NCBI GenBank assembly: GCA_021413725.1
Contig: JAIOPU010000045.1
Span: forward strand, 1-33,808
Source: Armatimonadota bacterium
GTDB taxonomy: Bacteria; Armatimonadota; Fimbriimonadia; Fimbriimonadales; Fimbriimonadaceae
Direction: 5' to 3'
Length of the DNA stretch: 33,808 bases
In this document: positions 23,393 through 31,532 of the stretch, piece by piece
Numbering within the stretch: the first letter of the stretch is position 1
How the letters are laid out: each line of letters starts with the position of its first letter
Position numbers and translations under genes: made by a program
The notes under the pieces: model-generated
What the model saw: only the letters and a program-made list of their open reading frames with translations
Database searches by the model: none
What the model was told of the DNA's origin: nothing

Positions 23393-23974
23393 ATGAAAAA
23401 ACTTATTCTCAGCTTTGGACTTTTGGTCGCCGCGTTTGCGGCCCAGGCCCAATCATTCACAAACTCTAACTATTTCTCGACCTTGACGTCAGCATCAGCT
23501 ACGACATTGGCAACGGGCAATAGCTTCTGCTTGAACTTGACGAACTTCAACATGTCTGCAAACAACCCGGTCGAAGGATTGACTTGGACGTTTGACTTCT
23601 TGTCTCCGACAGCGTACAACTACCAAGGCGTATTCTTCGAGATCAGTGGTTCAGTTGCATCAGGAACAATTGATATCGTCGGTACCGAGGAAGTTAAGGA
23701 CACTGCTCCTGCAATTCCGGTCACAGTTGGATCAGGAATTCTGGCAACGAGTTTCAGTTCGTTAACGGTTCTCCCTTTCACTGCATCGGTTTACGTTCCG
23801 TTCACTTCAAGCGTCCATCAAGGATTTGTCAGCAAGGATATCTTGTTCCAATTCTTTGGTAGCGGTCGAGTCACGATTGACCAAGTTTGCCAACGATTCC
23901 TTCCCGTCCCAGAGCCAGGAAGCCTATTGGTTCTCGGCCTCGGCGCGGTCGGACTTGTTCGACGACGCAAGTAA
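23393..23974 (+). CDS. PEP-CTERM sorting-domain protein (193 aa)
   Basis: Signal peptide MKKLILSFGLLVAAFAAQAQ at 1-20. Body is low in charged residues and rich in Ser/Thr/Phe with no recognised motif. The C-terminus VPEPGSLLVLGLGAVGLVRRRK is a canonical PEP-CTERM signal. The ATG at 23393 follows the first PEP-CTERM gene after only 5 bases, so the two form an operon ended by a strong terminator. They are not close paralogues in sequence apart from the sorting signal. Confidence 0.85.
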   Translation: MKKLILSFGLLVAAFAAQAQSFTNSNYFSTLTSASATTLATGNSFCLNLTNFNMSANNPVEGLTWTFDFLSPTAYNYQGVFFEISGSVASGTIDIVGTEEVKDTAPAIPVTVGSGILATSFSSLTVLPFTASVYVPFTSSVHQGFVSKDILFQFFGSGRVTIDQVCQRFLPVPEPGSLLVLGLGAVGLVRRRK

Positions 23975-23993
23975 TCTCAAACATTGCTTCTCC

Positions 23994-24028
23994 AAAAGCC
24001 CTTCGGTGAACCCCGAAGGGCTTTTTTT
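23994..24028 (+). terminator. Rho-independent terminator of the PEP-CTERM operon
   Basis: Perfect 13-bp stem AAAAGCCCTTCGG / CCGAAGGGCTTTT (23994-24006 with 24013-24025), 6-base loop, followed by a run of seven T (24022-24028). Confidence 0.93.
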
Positions 24029-24031
24029 GGC

Positions 24032-24043
24032 TAAACTGAACCC
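24032..24043 (+). promoter_or_regulatory. -10-like box before the SBP-permease gene (leaderless candidate)
   Basis: TAAACT at 24032-24037, exactly 6 bases before the ATG at 24044 and 3 bases after the terminator T run. No -35 is evident upstream because that position falls in the terminator stem. Confidence 0.45.
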
Positions 24044-26443
24044 ATGCGCTTGGTCACACTTTTGGGAGCCCTCGGACTCTGCTGTTGCCTACAAGCGCAA
24101 TCCGTTACGAAAATTCGAATGATGGCGGGCCCATCGATGGGAATTCCGCCCAAGGAAGATACCAATCCGCGCTCTCAGGCTCGCCGGGCTGTCTTCGAGG
24201 ACTTTCGAAAAAAGAACCCCGACATCGAGGTCACCAACTCCGGGGGACTTGAGATGGTCGGAGACCGTGCCGAGGCGATGTTCCTCATGTCGATGGCTGG
24301 CGATAACGCGCCTGACATTTTCTACGTCAACTTCCGACAGTACTACAAATACATTGAGCAAGGGTTTTGCCGTCCCCTCGATGACCTCATCGCACAAGAT
24401 CCGGAGTCCATTCAGCGAGCAAATCCCCTCATCCTGAAAGTCATCAAAAGCTACGACGGGCGCATCTACTCCATCCCTTGGTTCCAAGTGGCTCAAGGTC
24501 TCTATTATCGCAAAGACCACTTCCTGGAAGCGGGCTTGGATCCATCGAAGCCCCCTAAAGACTGGGATGAGTTCTACAAATACAGTCAGAAATTGACGGA
24601 AGCCCATCCAGAACGTCACGCATTTTGCTTTTCCCCGGGCGGCCCGGCTTATTTCTGGATCAATTTTCTATGGCAAGCGGGAGGTGAAGTTGTCGTCCCT
24701 GCCGAGAATGGAATTTGGAAAGCCGCAGTTGATTCCCCCGCCGGCGTCACGGCCCTAGAATTCTATCGCAAGCAAGTTTTGGACACCTGGAAAGGAGCCG
24801 ACGGCAAGACCTATGGGCCGACCGCGTACGGCCCTTCCGACATGAACGACGACATCCGAACAGGCAAGGTGTCCATGTGGCTCGCCTACACCAACGACGT
24901 CATCACGGCAAGCATCAACGACCTCAACCCATCCGTTGTTGGAGTCGCTAGCCTCCCTGCTGGTCCCGCCGGGCGCGCGAATGAGATCAACGCTGGAATG
25001 TGGGCAATCAATTCGCGGGTCAAGGACCCAATCCGACTGGCGGCTTGTTGGCGATTCATTAAATACTTCGCCGGAGACGATGCCGCTCGCATCAACACCG
25101 AGAGATTCGTGGACCTTGGGATGGGGAACCTCGTCAATCCGAAGTGGCTCAAAAAATTTGGTTACGAAGACCTCGCGTCACAAGTCGATCCCGCGTACGT
25201 CGCGGCTAGCAACGACCTCTTTCAGACTGGCCACCCCGAGCCATACGGCAAGAATTGCCAACAAGTCTACAAGATACTAGACGGAGCCTTAGACAGAGCA
25301 CGGCTGGAGCCCAACACTCCTGCAAAGCTCATCCTGAGTAATATCAGCACCGAAATGGATCGGCAGTTGCTCGGCTACACGCCACCAGAAATACTCAAAC
25401 AACAACGGTCCTGGGCGGCGGCAATCCTGATCACAATTACCCTGATCGCGATCACTCTCACTTTTTTCTCCTATCGGAGAGCAAAGAGACTGAGGCAAGA
25501 TATTGTCGAGCGATTGCCTGCGGGTAGTGTTCGAAGCCGGGTTTACGGCTTCATGGCATTCTGCATCTTCCCCGCCGCCGCGACTCTGATTCTCTGGTCC
25601 TATTACCCGCTCGCAAGGGGTCTAACGATCGCGTTTCAGGACTATAAAGTCGTCGGCGGATCGACCTGGGTCGGCCTCGATAACTTCATATCCGTTTTCA
25701 GTCAGCCCTTGTTTTGGAAAGCGTTGATGAACAGTTTCATATATGTGGCGCTGACCATCGGCATCGGATTCGGGTTGCCGATTGGACTTGCGCTCATGCT
25801 GAACGAAATTCCGCGCGGCAAAGTTCTTTTCCGCACCGTTTACTACCTCCCCGCCATGACGAGCCCGGTGGTCATCGCATTGCTCTGGCGTCAATTTTAT
25901 GACAAAACAGATAAGGGCATCTTGAATTTTCTCGTCAATCCGTTCGTAGGTTTCTATAACTCCCTCACCGGCTCCCATGCAACTGCAACCTTTGACTGGC
26001 TCGGGGATCCCAAGTTCGCAATGCTAGCGGTTGTCCTCCCTGGAGTCTGGGCTGCTGCCGGTCCGGGCTCAATTCTGTACCTCGCCGCCCTGAAGAACGT
26101 GCCCGAAGAGCGCTACGAAGCGGCTGATCTTGACGGAGCCAGTTGGCGACAGAAAATCCGCTATATCACCCTCCCCGGCCTCAAACCCTTGATTCTCATC
26201 AATCTGTTGGGAGTTTTCATCGGCGGATTCAAGGCGATGGAAAACGTATTCCTCCTCACAGGTGGCGGTCCGCTGTACTCCACTCACACCATTGGCTACG
26301 AGATTTGGTCGAAAGCATTTATGTACCTGCAATTCGGATACGCAACTGCCGCAGCCTGGGTCATGGGCGCGATTTTGGTTGGCTTCACCCTGATTCAAAT
26401 CAACAATCTCGTCAAGATGAAGTTTACAGCTGCAAAACTCTGA
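24044..26443 (+). CDS. fusion of extracellular sugar-binding protein and MalF-type ABC permease (799 aa)
   Basis: Residues 1-20 are a signal peptide and about 21-440 a family-1 (MalE-like) solute-binding protein: DNAPDIFYVNFRQY, YSIPWFQVAQGLYYRK, WDEFYKYSQKL and the NEINAGMWAI segment near the hinge. A transmembrane helix at about 457-475 links to a CUT1 permease with six further helices (about 501-755). The permease EAA loop EERYEAADLDGASWRQK at about 688-704 is intact, as is the TLPGLKP end. Family knowledge: CUT1 importers usually encode binding protein, MalF, MalG and ATPase separately. Fusion of SBP to MalF is unusual and would tether the receptor to the channel. No MalG partner or ATPase follows in this window; the next gene is a NodB-like protein. 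Confidence 0.88.
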   Translation: MRLVTLLGALGLCCCLQAQSVTKIRMMAGPSMGIPPKEDTNPRSQARRAVFEDFRKKNPDIEVTNSGGLEMVGDRAEAMFLMSMAGDNAPDIFYVNFRQYYKYIEQGFCRPLDDLIAQDPESIQRANPLILKVIKSYDGRIYSIPWFQVAQGLYYRKDHFLEAGLDPSKPPKDWDEFYKYSQKLTEAHPERHAFCFSPGGPAYFWINFLWQAGGEVVVPAENGIWKAAVDSPAGVTALEFYRKQVLDTWKGADGKTYGPTAYGPSDMNDDIRTGKVSMWLAYTNDVITASINDLNPSVVGVASLPAGPAGRANEINAGMWAINSRVKDPIRLAACWRFIKYFAGDDAARINTERFVDLGMGNLVNPKWLKKFGYEDLASQVDPAYVAASNDLFQTGHPEPYGKNCQQVYKILDGALDRARLEPNTPAKLILSNISTEMDRQLLGYTPPEILKQQRSWAAAILITITLIAITLTFFSYRRAKRLRQDIVERLPAGSVRSRVYGFMAFCIFPAAATLILWSYYPLARGLTIAFQDYKVVGGSTWVGLDNFISVFSQPLFWKALMNSFIYVALTIGIGFGLPIGLALMLNEIPRGKVLFRTVYYLPAMTSPVVIALLWRQFYDKTDKGILNFLVNPFVGFYNSLTGSHATATFDWLGDPKFAMLAVVLPGVWAAAGPGSILYLAALKNVPEERYEAADLDGASWRQKIRYITLPGLKPLILINLLGVFIGGFKAMENVFLLTGGGPLYSTHTIGYEIWSKAFMYLQFGYATAAAWVMGAILVGFTLIQINNLVKMKFTAAKL

Positions 26444-26478
26444 GATTCGCACTGCCAACTCGTAACGTCCCTAAGTAG

Positions 26479-27171
26479 ATGGAAAGCACGATCTGGCCGG
26501 AAGGAGTTTCGGCGGGGCTCAGCCTCACCTATGACGGTGGGCAACCTTCGCATCGTGAAATCGCGATTCCTCATCTGAATTCGCTAAATCTGTCCTCCAC
26601 TTTTTTCGTAGATGGCTCCGCTTGGGTGGAGGATGTGCCTTTTTGGACTTGGAACATGAAACTAGGGCATGAGATCGGCAACGGATGCCTAGTCCTCTGC
26701 GGAGAAGACAACGGAAGTTTAAGTCGTTGGACAACAGAAATGGTCATGACCGAAATTATGCAAACCAACGAGATGTTTCGAGAGACAGCTGGTTTTGAGC
26801 CCAAGTCCTTTGCCTTTCCCTGGGGATATCCCAACTGTTCAGGCGGTGGCGACTATCGTTTTATTCCGCAAGCAAAATTCATATATTGCCGCTCTGGTAT
26901 GGAGGGTCACAACAATCCGACCAACATCGCTCCGAAGTACCTCAAGTGTATTCGAAGCGAAGGATTGAACTTTATTGAACTTCGCAACCTCGGGCAGGAG
27001 AGCCTCAATCGCGGCGAGTGGGTGATCTACTCATTCGACGGAATCGGCGAAGGCGAGCGGGCAATTGACGCGAAGACTCACGAGGACTTAGTCAACTGGA
27101 TCGCCGAACAAGAAGAAGTTTGGGTGGCCCCGATCAGCACAATCGGCGACCACCTCATCTCTGCAGTTTAA
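26479..27171 (+). CDS. NodB-like (polysaccharide deacetylase fold) protein lacking metal ligands
   Basis: A 230-residue protein with the fold signature of the CE4 deacetylases: GLSLTYDGGQPSHREIAIPHL at 13-33, SSTFFVDG, KLGHEIGN, FAFPWGYP, CRSG, VIYSFDGIG and VWVAPIST near the end. In active enzymes the first motif is TFDDG; here it is TYDGG, so the metal-binding second Asp is Gly20. The HxxxH that normally follows GHEIGN is replaced by GCLVL, so both metal His are lost. It is probably a pseudoenzyme, or its chemistry is different. It lies 35 bases after the sugar transporter gene, so it may be co-expressed. Stop overlaps the convergent gene by 3 bases. Confidence 0.72.
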   Translation: MESTIWPEGVSAGLSLTYDGGQPSHREIAIPHLNSLNLSSTFFVDGSAWVEDVPFWTWNMKLGHEIGNGCLVLCGEDNGSLSRWTTEMVMTEIMQTNEMFRETAGFEPKSFAFPWGYPNCSGGGDYRFIPQAKFIYCRSGMEGHNNPTNIAPKYLKCIRSEGLNFIELRNLGQESLNRGEWVIYSFDGIGEGERAIDAKTHEDLVNWIAEQEEVWVAPISTIGDHLISAV

Positions 27172-29144
27172 CCTAGCGGCATCACGTACTTTACGACTAA
27201 CCTGCTCTTAAAGCTATCCGCGTTCGGGTCGCCGAAAATGACAAACAGTTCATTTCCCTTTTTGCCAGAGTTGCGATAGGCGATGTAAGGGTTCCACTTG
27301 TCACCTGTCCTAACCGCGCGCGCGGAGATTGATCGATGGTCGTCAATCTCATAGGACCCGGTGAATACGTATTGCTCGTACTTCCCGTTGAAGTCTTGAA
27401 CTGTGTATTGCAAACCAGCGTCAATCTTCCTCAGAACACGACGGCTCATCACTGCTCGAGTCAGAGCATACTTTGAGCCTTGTCGCTCTCCCCACGCGTG
27501 CCCAATTCCGAACTGGTTGAAGCGGTCATTCGGGTGGAAGTGGTAGTTCACCGTTGTCACGTTATCATAAGCCGTATCGTAGCGACGGCTCTCTCGAGAG
27601 ATAGAAACATTCTGCTGATCGCGAGTTTGGATCCCGAAACTTCCTTCGATCCCCTTTTGATAATTAGAACCGTTGTAGTGCTTAAAGTCATCGACCGACA
27701 CGTCAGCGTGGACGTACTGAATTCTTCCCTTAGGCAATTCAGTTTCGTACTGCGTAAAGTTGTAAGCGCCAAACGCGTCAATCTTGTTCAGCAGCGCCAA
27801 CCTGGGATTGAAGTTTTTCGGCGATGATGTGTAGCGAGTCGTCGAGAAAATCTTCGGTACTGAGTAATCTAGTGAAGCCGAATAGCTACCGGTTTTGGTA
27901 CCGTCGTTATCCAATAAGGCAACATCCCCTGTCGCGGTGTAATTACCCATGCGTTTGCTGAGAGTGCTGCCGACAACCAACTCGTTGCCTGCGTGCGTAT
28001 GGCTTATCGTCCCAAATGCGGCAGTGGACAACGTCGATCCTTCCTGCCTTTCAATTTGGAAAGCACCGTCGTATTCGCCTTGTTTTCCCGCGACGACGAA
28101 AGCGCCAACTGGAGTCTTGGAATCCAGCCTGCCGTAGACTTTCGCGCCTGCATCGATCTGCCCGATGCGTCTCGAATAGAAAAGCCGACCGATTCCATAC
28201 TGACTTGTCAGGTTCAGACGATCTGCTCCTTCCGCAAAAAATGGTCGCGCATCTCCGTAAAATCTCTCCGAGTGGGTGAAGGTCGAATTCTCAATCTGCT
28301 GCTCGATATTCTCAAAATCGGGAAAGAGGGTACCGACTGCAGTCAAGTCATTTCTCAGTTTCTGCTTAATATCCAAACCCATCTTGGCGCTAACTTGCTT
28401 CCTCTCCGCCTCTCCTGAAATGTAAGCTAGGAGCAGAGGTTTTTCTTTCTTTTGAGAAGTTGGAGGCTGAACACCCTCCCAAATTCCATCATGCTCAGGC
28501 AAACCCTGCAAGCCGATGTTGCTCCAATAGGTGCGGTTGTTGAGGCGCAAATTTTTGCGGACAAAATTCACGGTCATGTTGATCGGACCGCTTTTTCGAG
28601 GATAGTCGATCATCTCCCACGGAATACGCATTTCCGCTTGCCAACCGTCAGAGACAATCTTGGCCGCGCTCTGCCAATCCCCAATCCATTCTCGCTTCCC
28701 AGCCCTTCCGCCCGCAATAACTTCATGTCGGTTCCCACGTGCATTGACTCGAAAGACCGAGGGCTGGGCCTGGCGTGTGAAATACGGTTCGAGCCAAAGT
28801 CCCACGAAATCATCGCCTTCGAGCGAAGCACCCGGAGTGATCTCCTTGGCCGATATTTGATCCGGCTTGCTGTCGTGACAGACCCATGCAAGGTAAATCG
28901 CCTTGTCGTCGTAGCCGATCCGGACTTCAGTATCCTCTTCGGCAAGGTTGCCCTTCGCGGGGTCAAAGAACTGTCCACTCACCTCCAACTCCTGCCAAAC
29001 GGCATCGGTCACATCACCGTCTATGACGGGGGGCTGAGAAAGACGCTTCGCAACCATCTTGCGCGCTTGAATTTGCGCATGACAAAGTGGGAAAACGACA
29101 ATGCAAATGAAAAAAGAGAAAGCTAGATTTTTGTTAACTGACAT
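27168..29144 (-). CDS. CBM9-like/DUF5916-type outer-membrane protein
   Basis: From the ATG at 29144 the product has a signal peptide at 1-24 (FPLCHAQ). A CBM9-like domain follows (about 38-215: PPVIDGDVTDAVWQ, EDTEVRIGYDDKAIYLAWVC, EGDDFVGLWLEPYF, WQAEMRIPWEMIDYP). A long C-terminal region of alternating strands (about 245-658) fits the DUF5916 barrel. Such proteins are common in Bacteroidota and related diderms and are thought to act at the cell envelope. I chose the ATG at 29144 because it begins the signal peptide; an ATG-like start three codons upstream would fall in a hairpin. A 16-bp perfect hairpin ends 2 bases before the ATG and there is no Shine-Dalgarno. Confidence 0.8.
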   Translation of the reverse strand: MSVNKNLAFSFFICIVVFPLCHAQIQARKMVAKRLSQPPVIDGDVTDAVWQELEVSGQFFDPAKGNLAEEDTEVRIGYDDKAIYLAWVCHDSKPDQISAKEITPGASLEGDDFVGLWLEPYFTRQAQPSVFRVNARGNRHEVIAGGRAGKREWIGDWQSAAKIVSDGWQAEMRIPWEMIDYPRKSGPINMTVNFVRKNLRLNNRTYWSNIGLQGLPEHDGIWEGVQPPTSQKKEKPLLLAYISGEAERKQVSAKMGLDIKQKLRNDLTAVGTLFPDFENIEQQIENSTFTHSERFYGDARPFFAEGADRLNLTSQYGIGRLFYSRRIGQIDAGAKVYGRLDSKTPVGAFVVAGKQGEYDGAFQIERQEGSTLSTAAFGTISHTHAGNELVVGSTLSKRMGNYTATGDVALLDNDGTKTGSYSASLDYSVPKIFSTTRYTSSPKNFNPRLALLNKIDAFGAYNFTQYETELPKGRIQYVHADVSVDDFKHYNGSNYQKGIEGSFGIQTRDQQNVSISRESRRYDTAYDNVTTVNYHFHPNDRFNQFGIGHAWGERQGSKYALTRAVMSRRVLRKIDAGLQYTVQDFNGKYEQYVFTGSYEIDDHRSISARAVRTGDKWNPYIAYRNSGKKGNELFVIFGDPNADSFKSRLVVKYVMPLG

Positions 29145-29146
29145 TG

Positions 29147-29187
29147 TAAGCACCAGGTACCCCTTCTGAACGGGTACCTGGTGCTTA
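29147..29187 (-). repeat. perfect 16-bp hairpin abutting a start codon
   Basis: TAAGCACCAGGTACCC and its exact reverse complement (29147-29162 and 29172-29187) around a 9-base loop. It lies between the GH109-type gene and the DUF5916-type gene. On the minus strand there is no T run after the stem, only CAATG, so it is not a canonical terminator. Confidence 0.75.
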
Positions 29188-29220
29188 ATAGTTTCGCAAA
29201 ATCGAGAGTCCTAGGACCGC

Positions 29221-30600
29221 CTAATCGACAACGATTCCAAGCGGCTTCATCGTCTTCCACTGCCCACGCGTAAAGTCAGGCACGTCCACGCTCTGCGAAC
29301 GGTTCGCCACCGACCACTCGCTGAGTGGGCTGATGACGGACCACGAAGCAGCGTCGTAAACGTCCTGATCCAGCGGATAACCATTCCGAAGGCAAGTGAT
29401 GATCCGCCAGAGCATGACGAAATCCATTCCCCCGTGACCACCGGCTTTCTTGGCTACTTCACCCATTTTTGCCTGAAGTGGGTGCTCGTACTTCTTGTAA
29501 AACTTCTCGAGATCTGCCGCCTCGTCCCAGTCGTCCGTGCTCTTTGACATCCCTTCGACCACGCATCGGTCGGGGAATCCGCCCCAGACGCCGCGTGTGC
29601 CTTGAATCAAGTTAAGCCGGTTGTAAGGTCGAGGCAGCTGCTCGTCCCATTGGATCATCATTGTTTTGCCCAGGACAGTTTTCACAATCGTCGTATTGAT
29701 ATCGCCGCAGACGAATTTCAGATTCTTGTGTGGGTTACCGTCTTTGAGATGCTCCTTGGCATAAATCCCTCTGACCCGGGATGGACACGACATCGAGCTC
29801 ATGTAGTCCATTCGGTCCCCCCGATTGATGTTCATGTATTGCGCGACCGGCCCTAGTCCGTGAGTCGGATAGAGGTTGCCGTTGCGCTTGGCGTAGTGCA
29901 GAGTTCTCCACGAACCAGTGCCATGCCCGACCTCTTCCATTTGCCCGCGAAGATCGTGGATGTAGGCTGCCTCGCCGTGAAGCAACTCCCCAAAAGCGCC
30001 TTGACGACACATATTCAAGACCAGAAGCTCTTCGCGGCCATAGCAAACGTTTTCCATCATCATGCAATGCTTGCGAGTCTGCTCGGACGTGTCGACCATA
30101 GCCCACATTTCTTCGACGGTCAGGGCGGCGGGCACTTCGACAAAAGCGTGCTTCCCGGCCTTCATCGCATAAATCGCCATCGGAGCATGCCACTCCCACG
30201 GGGTGGCGATAAAGACCGCGTCAATGTCGTCGCGATCCAACATTTTCTGGAAGTCAAGGTCGTTCTTCCCAAACTCCAGCGGAGCGGGACGGCCCGCTTT
30301 CTTGACTCTCTCAACGCTGGCGCGGAGACTGGGAGCGTGCGTATCGCAGATTGCGATGATCTCGACCCCTTCCATCATCATGACTTGCGCCACGTGTCCG
30401 GAACCGCGGGCACCCACTCCGATGAATGCGCATCGGACCTTTTCCAACTTCGGCGCAGCAAACCCGGCCATTGTCTTTTGACCTGGTTTCGGTTTGGGCG
30501 CTTTCATCGAAGGGGACTTAGTCTGGGCGCTAGCCACCACGGTGCCGACGGCTCCGGCGGCAACAAAGAATTCACGGCGTGAGATATCCACACTCCGCAT
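29221..30600 (-). CDS. Tat-exported Gfo/Idh/MocA-like protein, probable GH109 glycosidase
   Basis: A 459-residue Rossmann-fold protein. The N-terminus has a Tat motif (SRREFF at 7-12) and a hydrophobic core before SAQ. The NAD-binding loop GVGARGSGH lies at about 56-64. The usual EKP of Gfo/Idh proteins is EVPAALT, as in GH109. The run LYPTHGLGPVAQYMNINRGD and the following MSSMSC match GH109 (alpha-N-acetylgalactosaminidase-type) enzymes, which use NAD in a redox/hydrolysis mechanism. The ATG at 30600 is chosen for the Tat signal; the longer frame upstream has no such support. It is transcribed away from folE2. A periplasmic amino-sugar glycosidase is likely, though the exact substrate is not. 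Confidence 0.82.
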   Translation of the reverse strand: MRSVDISRREFFVAAGAVGTVVASAQTKSPSMKAPKPKPGQKTMAGFAAPKLEKVRCAFIGVGARGSGHVAQVMMMEGVEIIAICDTHAPSLRASVERVKKAGRPAPLEFGKNDLDFQKMLDRDDIDAVFIATPWEWHAPMAIYAMKAGKHAFVEVPAALTVEEMWAMVDTSEQTRKHCMMMENVCYGREELLVLNMCRQGAFGELLHGEAAYIHDLRGQMEEVGHGTGSWRTLHYAKRNGNLYPTHGLGPVAQYMNINRGDRMDYMSSMSCPSRVRGIYAKEHLKDGNPHKNLKFVCGDINTTIVKTVLGKTMMIQWDEQLPRPYNRLNLIQGTRGVWGGFPDRCVVEGMSKSTDDWDEAADLEKFYKKYEHPLQAKMGEVAKKAGGHGGMDFVMLWRIITCLRNGYPLDQDVYDAASWSVISPLSEWSVANRSQSVDVPDFTRGQWKTMKPLGIVVD

Positions 30601-30605
30601 TTTAC

Positions 30606-30636
30606 TTGAACAATCATCGTCTAAGCCTCGTAGAAT
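30606..30636 (+). promoter_or_regulatory. folE2: promoter-like sequence before folE2
   Basis: TTGAAC (30606-30611) and TAGAAT (30631-30636) with a 19-base spacer; the -10 ends 9 bases before the first ATG (30646), implying a very short leader. No Shine-Dalgarno is visible. Confidence 0.45.
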
Positions 30637-30645
30637 CAGCAAGAT

Positions 30646-31458
30646 ATGGTCAAGTCAGATACTATGGTTAGCATGAGTTCTCTGCCCGATATGCAGAACA
30701 CCATCGATGAGCGGAATATCGCCATCGATAAGGTCGGTGTTCGCAATGTGATGTATCCCATCGCCGTACTCGATTGCGCAAATGGCAAGCAGCACTCCAT
30801 CGGCAATTTCCAACTCACAGTGGACTTGCCCAAGGAATTCAAAGGGACTCACATGAGCCGGTTCGTGGAAATTCTGAACCAGTATTCCAAGGAAATCAGC
30901 GTCCAGGCTTTGCCCGAAATGCTTAAAGCTCTCAAAGAGAGGCTCAAAGCGGATTTCGCCCATCTTGAAGTGACTTTCCCGTTCTTTATTGAGAAGAAAG
31001 CTCCTGTATCAGGCATGCCCGGAATGATGCAGTACACCTGTGGATTCAAGGCGACGCAGAATTGCACTTTTGACATGGTTACGACGGTCGAAATCCCCGT
31101 CACCACGCTTTGCCCATGTAGCAAGGAAATCAGCGATCGCGGCGCGCACAACCAGCGTGGCTACGTCAAAGTCGCCATTCGCACAAACAAACTTGTCTGG
31201 ATAGAGGAAATCATCTCGATGGTCGAGGCTTGCGGGTCCGCACCTCTCTATCCACTTCTAAAGCGCCCAGATGAGAAGTTTGTAACCGAACTCGCCTACG
31301 ACAACCCCCGGTTCGTCGAGGACATGGTGCGGGAGGTTGCGCTAGCCTTTGAGGCCGACGAGCGAATCACCAGCTACGAAATCGAAGTCGAAAACCACGA
31401 GTCCATCCACGCCCACAACGCGTATGCGTTTGTGGCGCGGGATAAGAAGATAACTTAG
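30646..31458 (+). CDS. folE2: GTP cyclohydrolase FolE2 (COG1469 family)
   Basis: FolE2 converts GTP to 7,8-dihydroneopterin triphosphate, the first step of folate (and queuosine) synthesis, replacing FolE1. The 270-residue length fits. Conserved motifs: LPDMQN and ERNIAIDKVGVRN at 13-34, KGTHMSRF at 66-73, CPCSKEIS at 156-163 containing the catalytic Cys, RGAHNQRG at 165-172, and ENHESIHAHNAY near the end. The first ATG is at 30646, but the conserved region starts at the third Met (30673), so either is possible. The gene is divergent from the GH109 gene. I see no Zur box or riboswitch. Confidence 0.93.
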   Translation: MVKSDTMVSMSSLPDMQNTIDERNIAIDKVGVRNVMYPIAVLDCANGKQHSIGNFQLTVDLPKEFKGTHMSRFVEILNQYSKEISVQALPEMLKALKERLKADFAHLEVTFPFFIEKKAPVSGMPGMMQYTCGFKATQNCTFDMVTTVEIPVTTLCPCSKEISDRGAHNQRGYVKVAIRTNKLVWIEEIISMVEACGSAPLYPLLKRPDEKFVTELAYDNPRFVEDMVREVALAFEADERITSYEIEVENHESIHAHNAYAFVARDKKIT

Positions 31459-31483
31459 TCGGCATCTGTATGCGGCATCAGTT

Positions 31484-31526
31484 GTTTGGAAAAAACAAAC
31501 AGACTTCATGACTCATGAATTAGAAT
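31484..31526 (+). promoter_or_regulatory. -10 box with palindromic operator-like sites
   Basis: TAGAAT (31521-31526) lies 6 bases before the ATG at 31533. Directly upstream is the near-perfect palindrome TTCATGACTCATGAA (31505-31519), in the spacer position, and further up GTTTG / CAAAC (31484-31488 and 31496-31500). Candidate operator for a repressor of this gene. Confidence 0.45.
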
Positions 31527-31532
31527 AGAGCC

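Noticed and set aside
29147-29187. Canonical terminator of the GH109 gene
   Set aside because: Strong stem but no T run on the minus strand; reported as a hairpin only.
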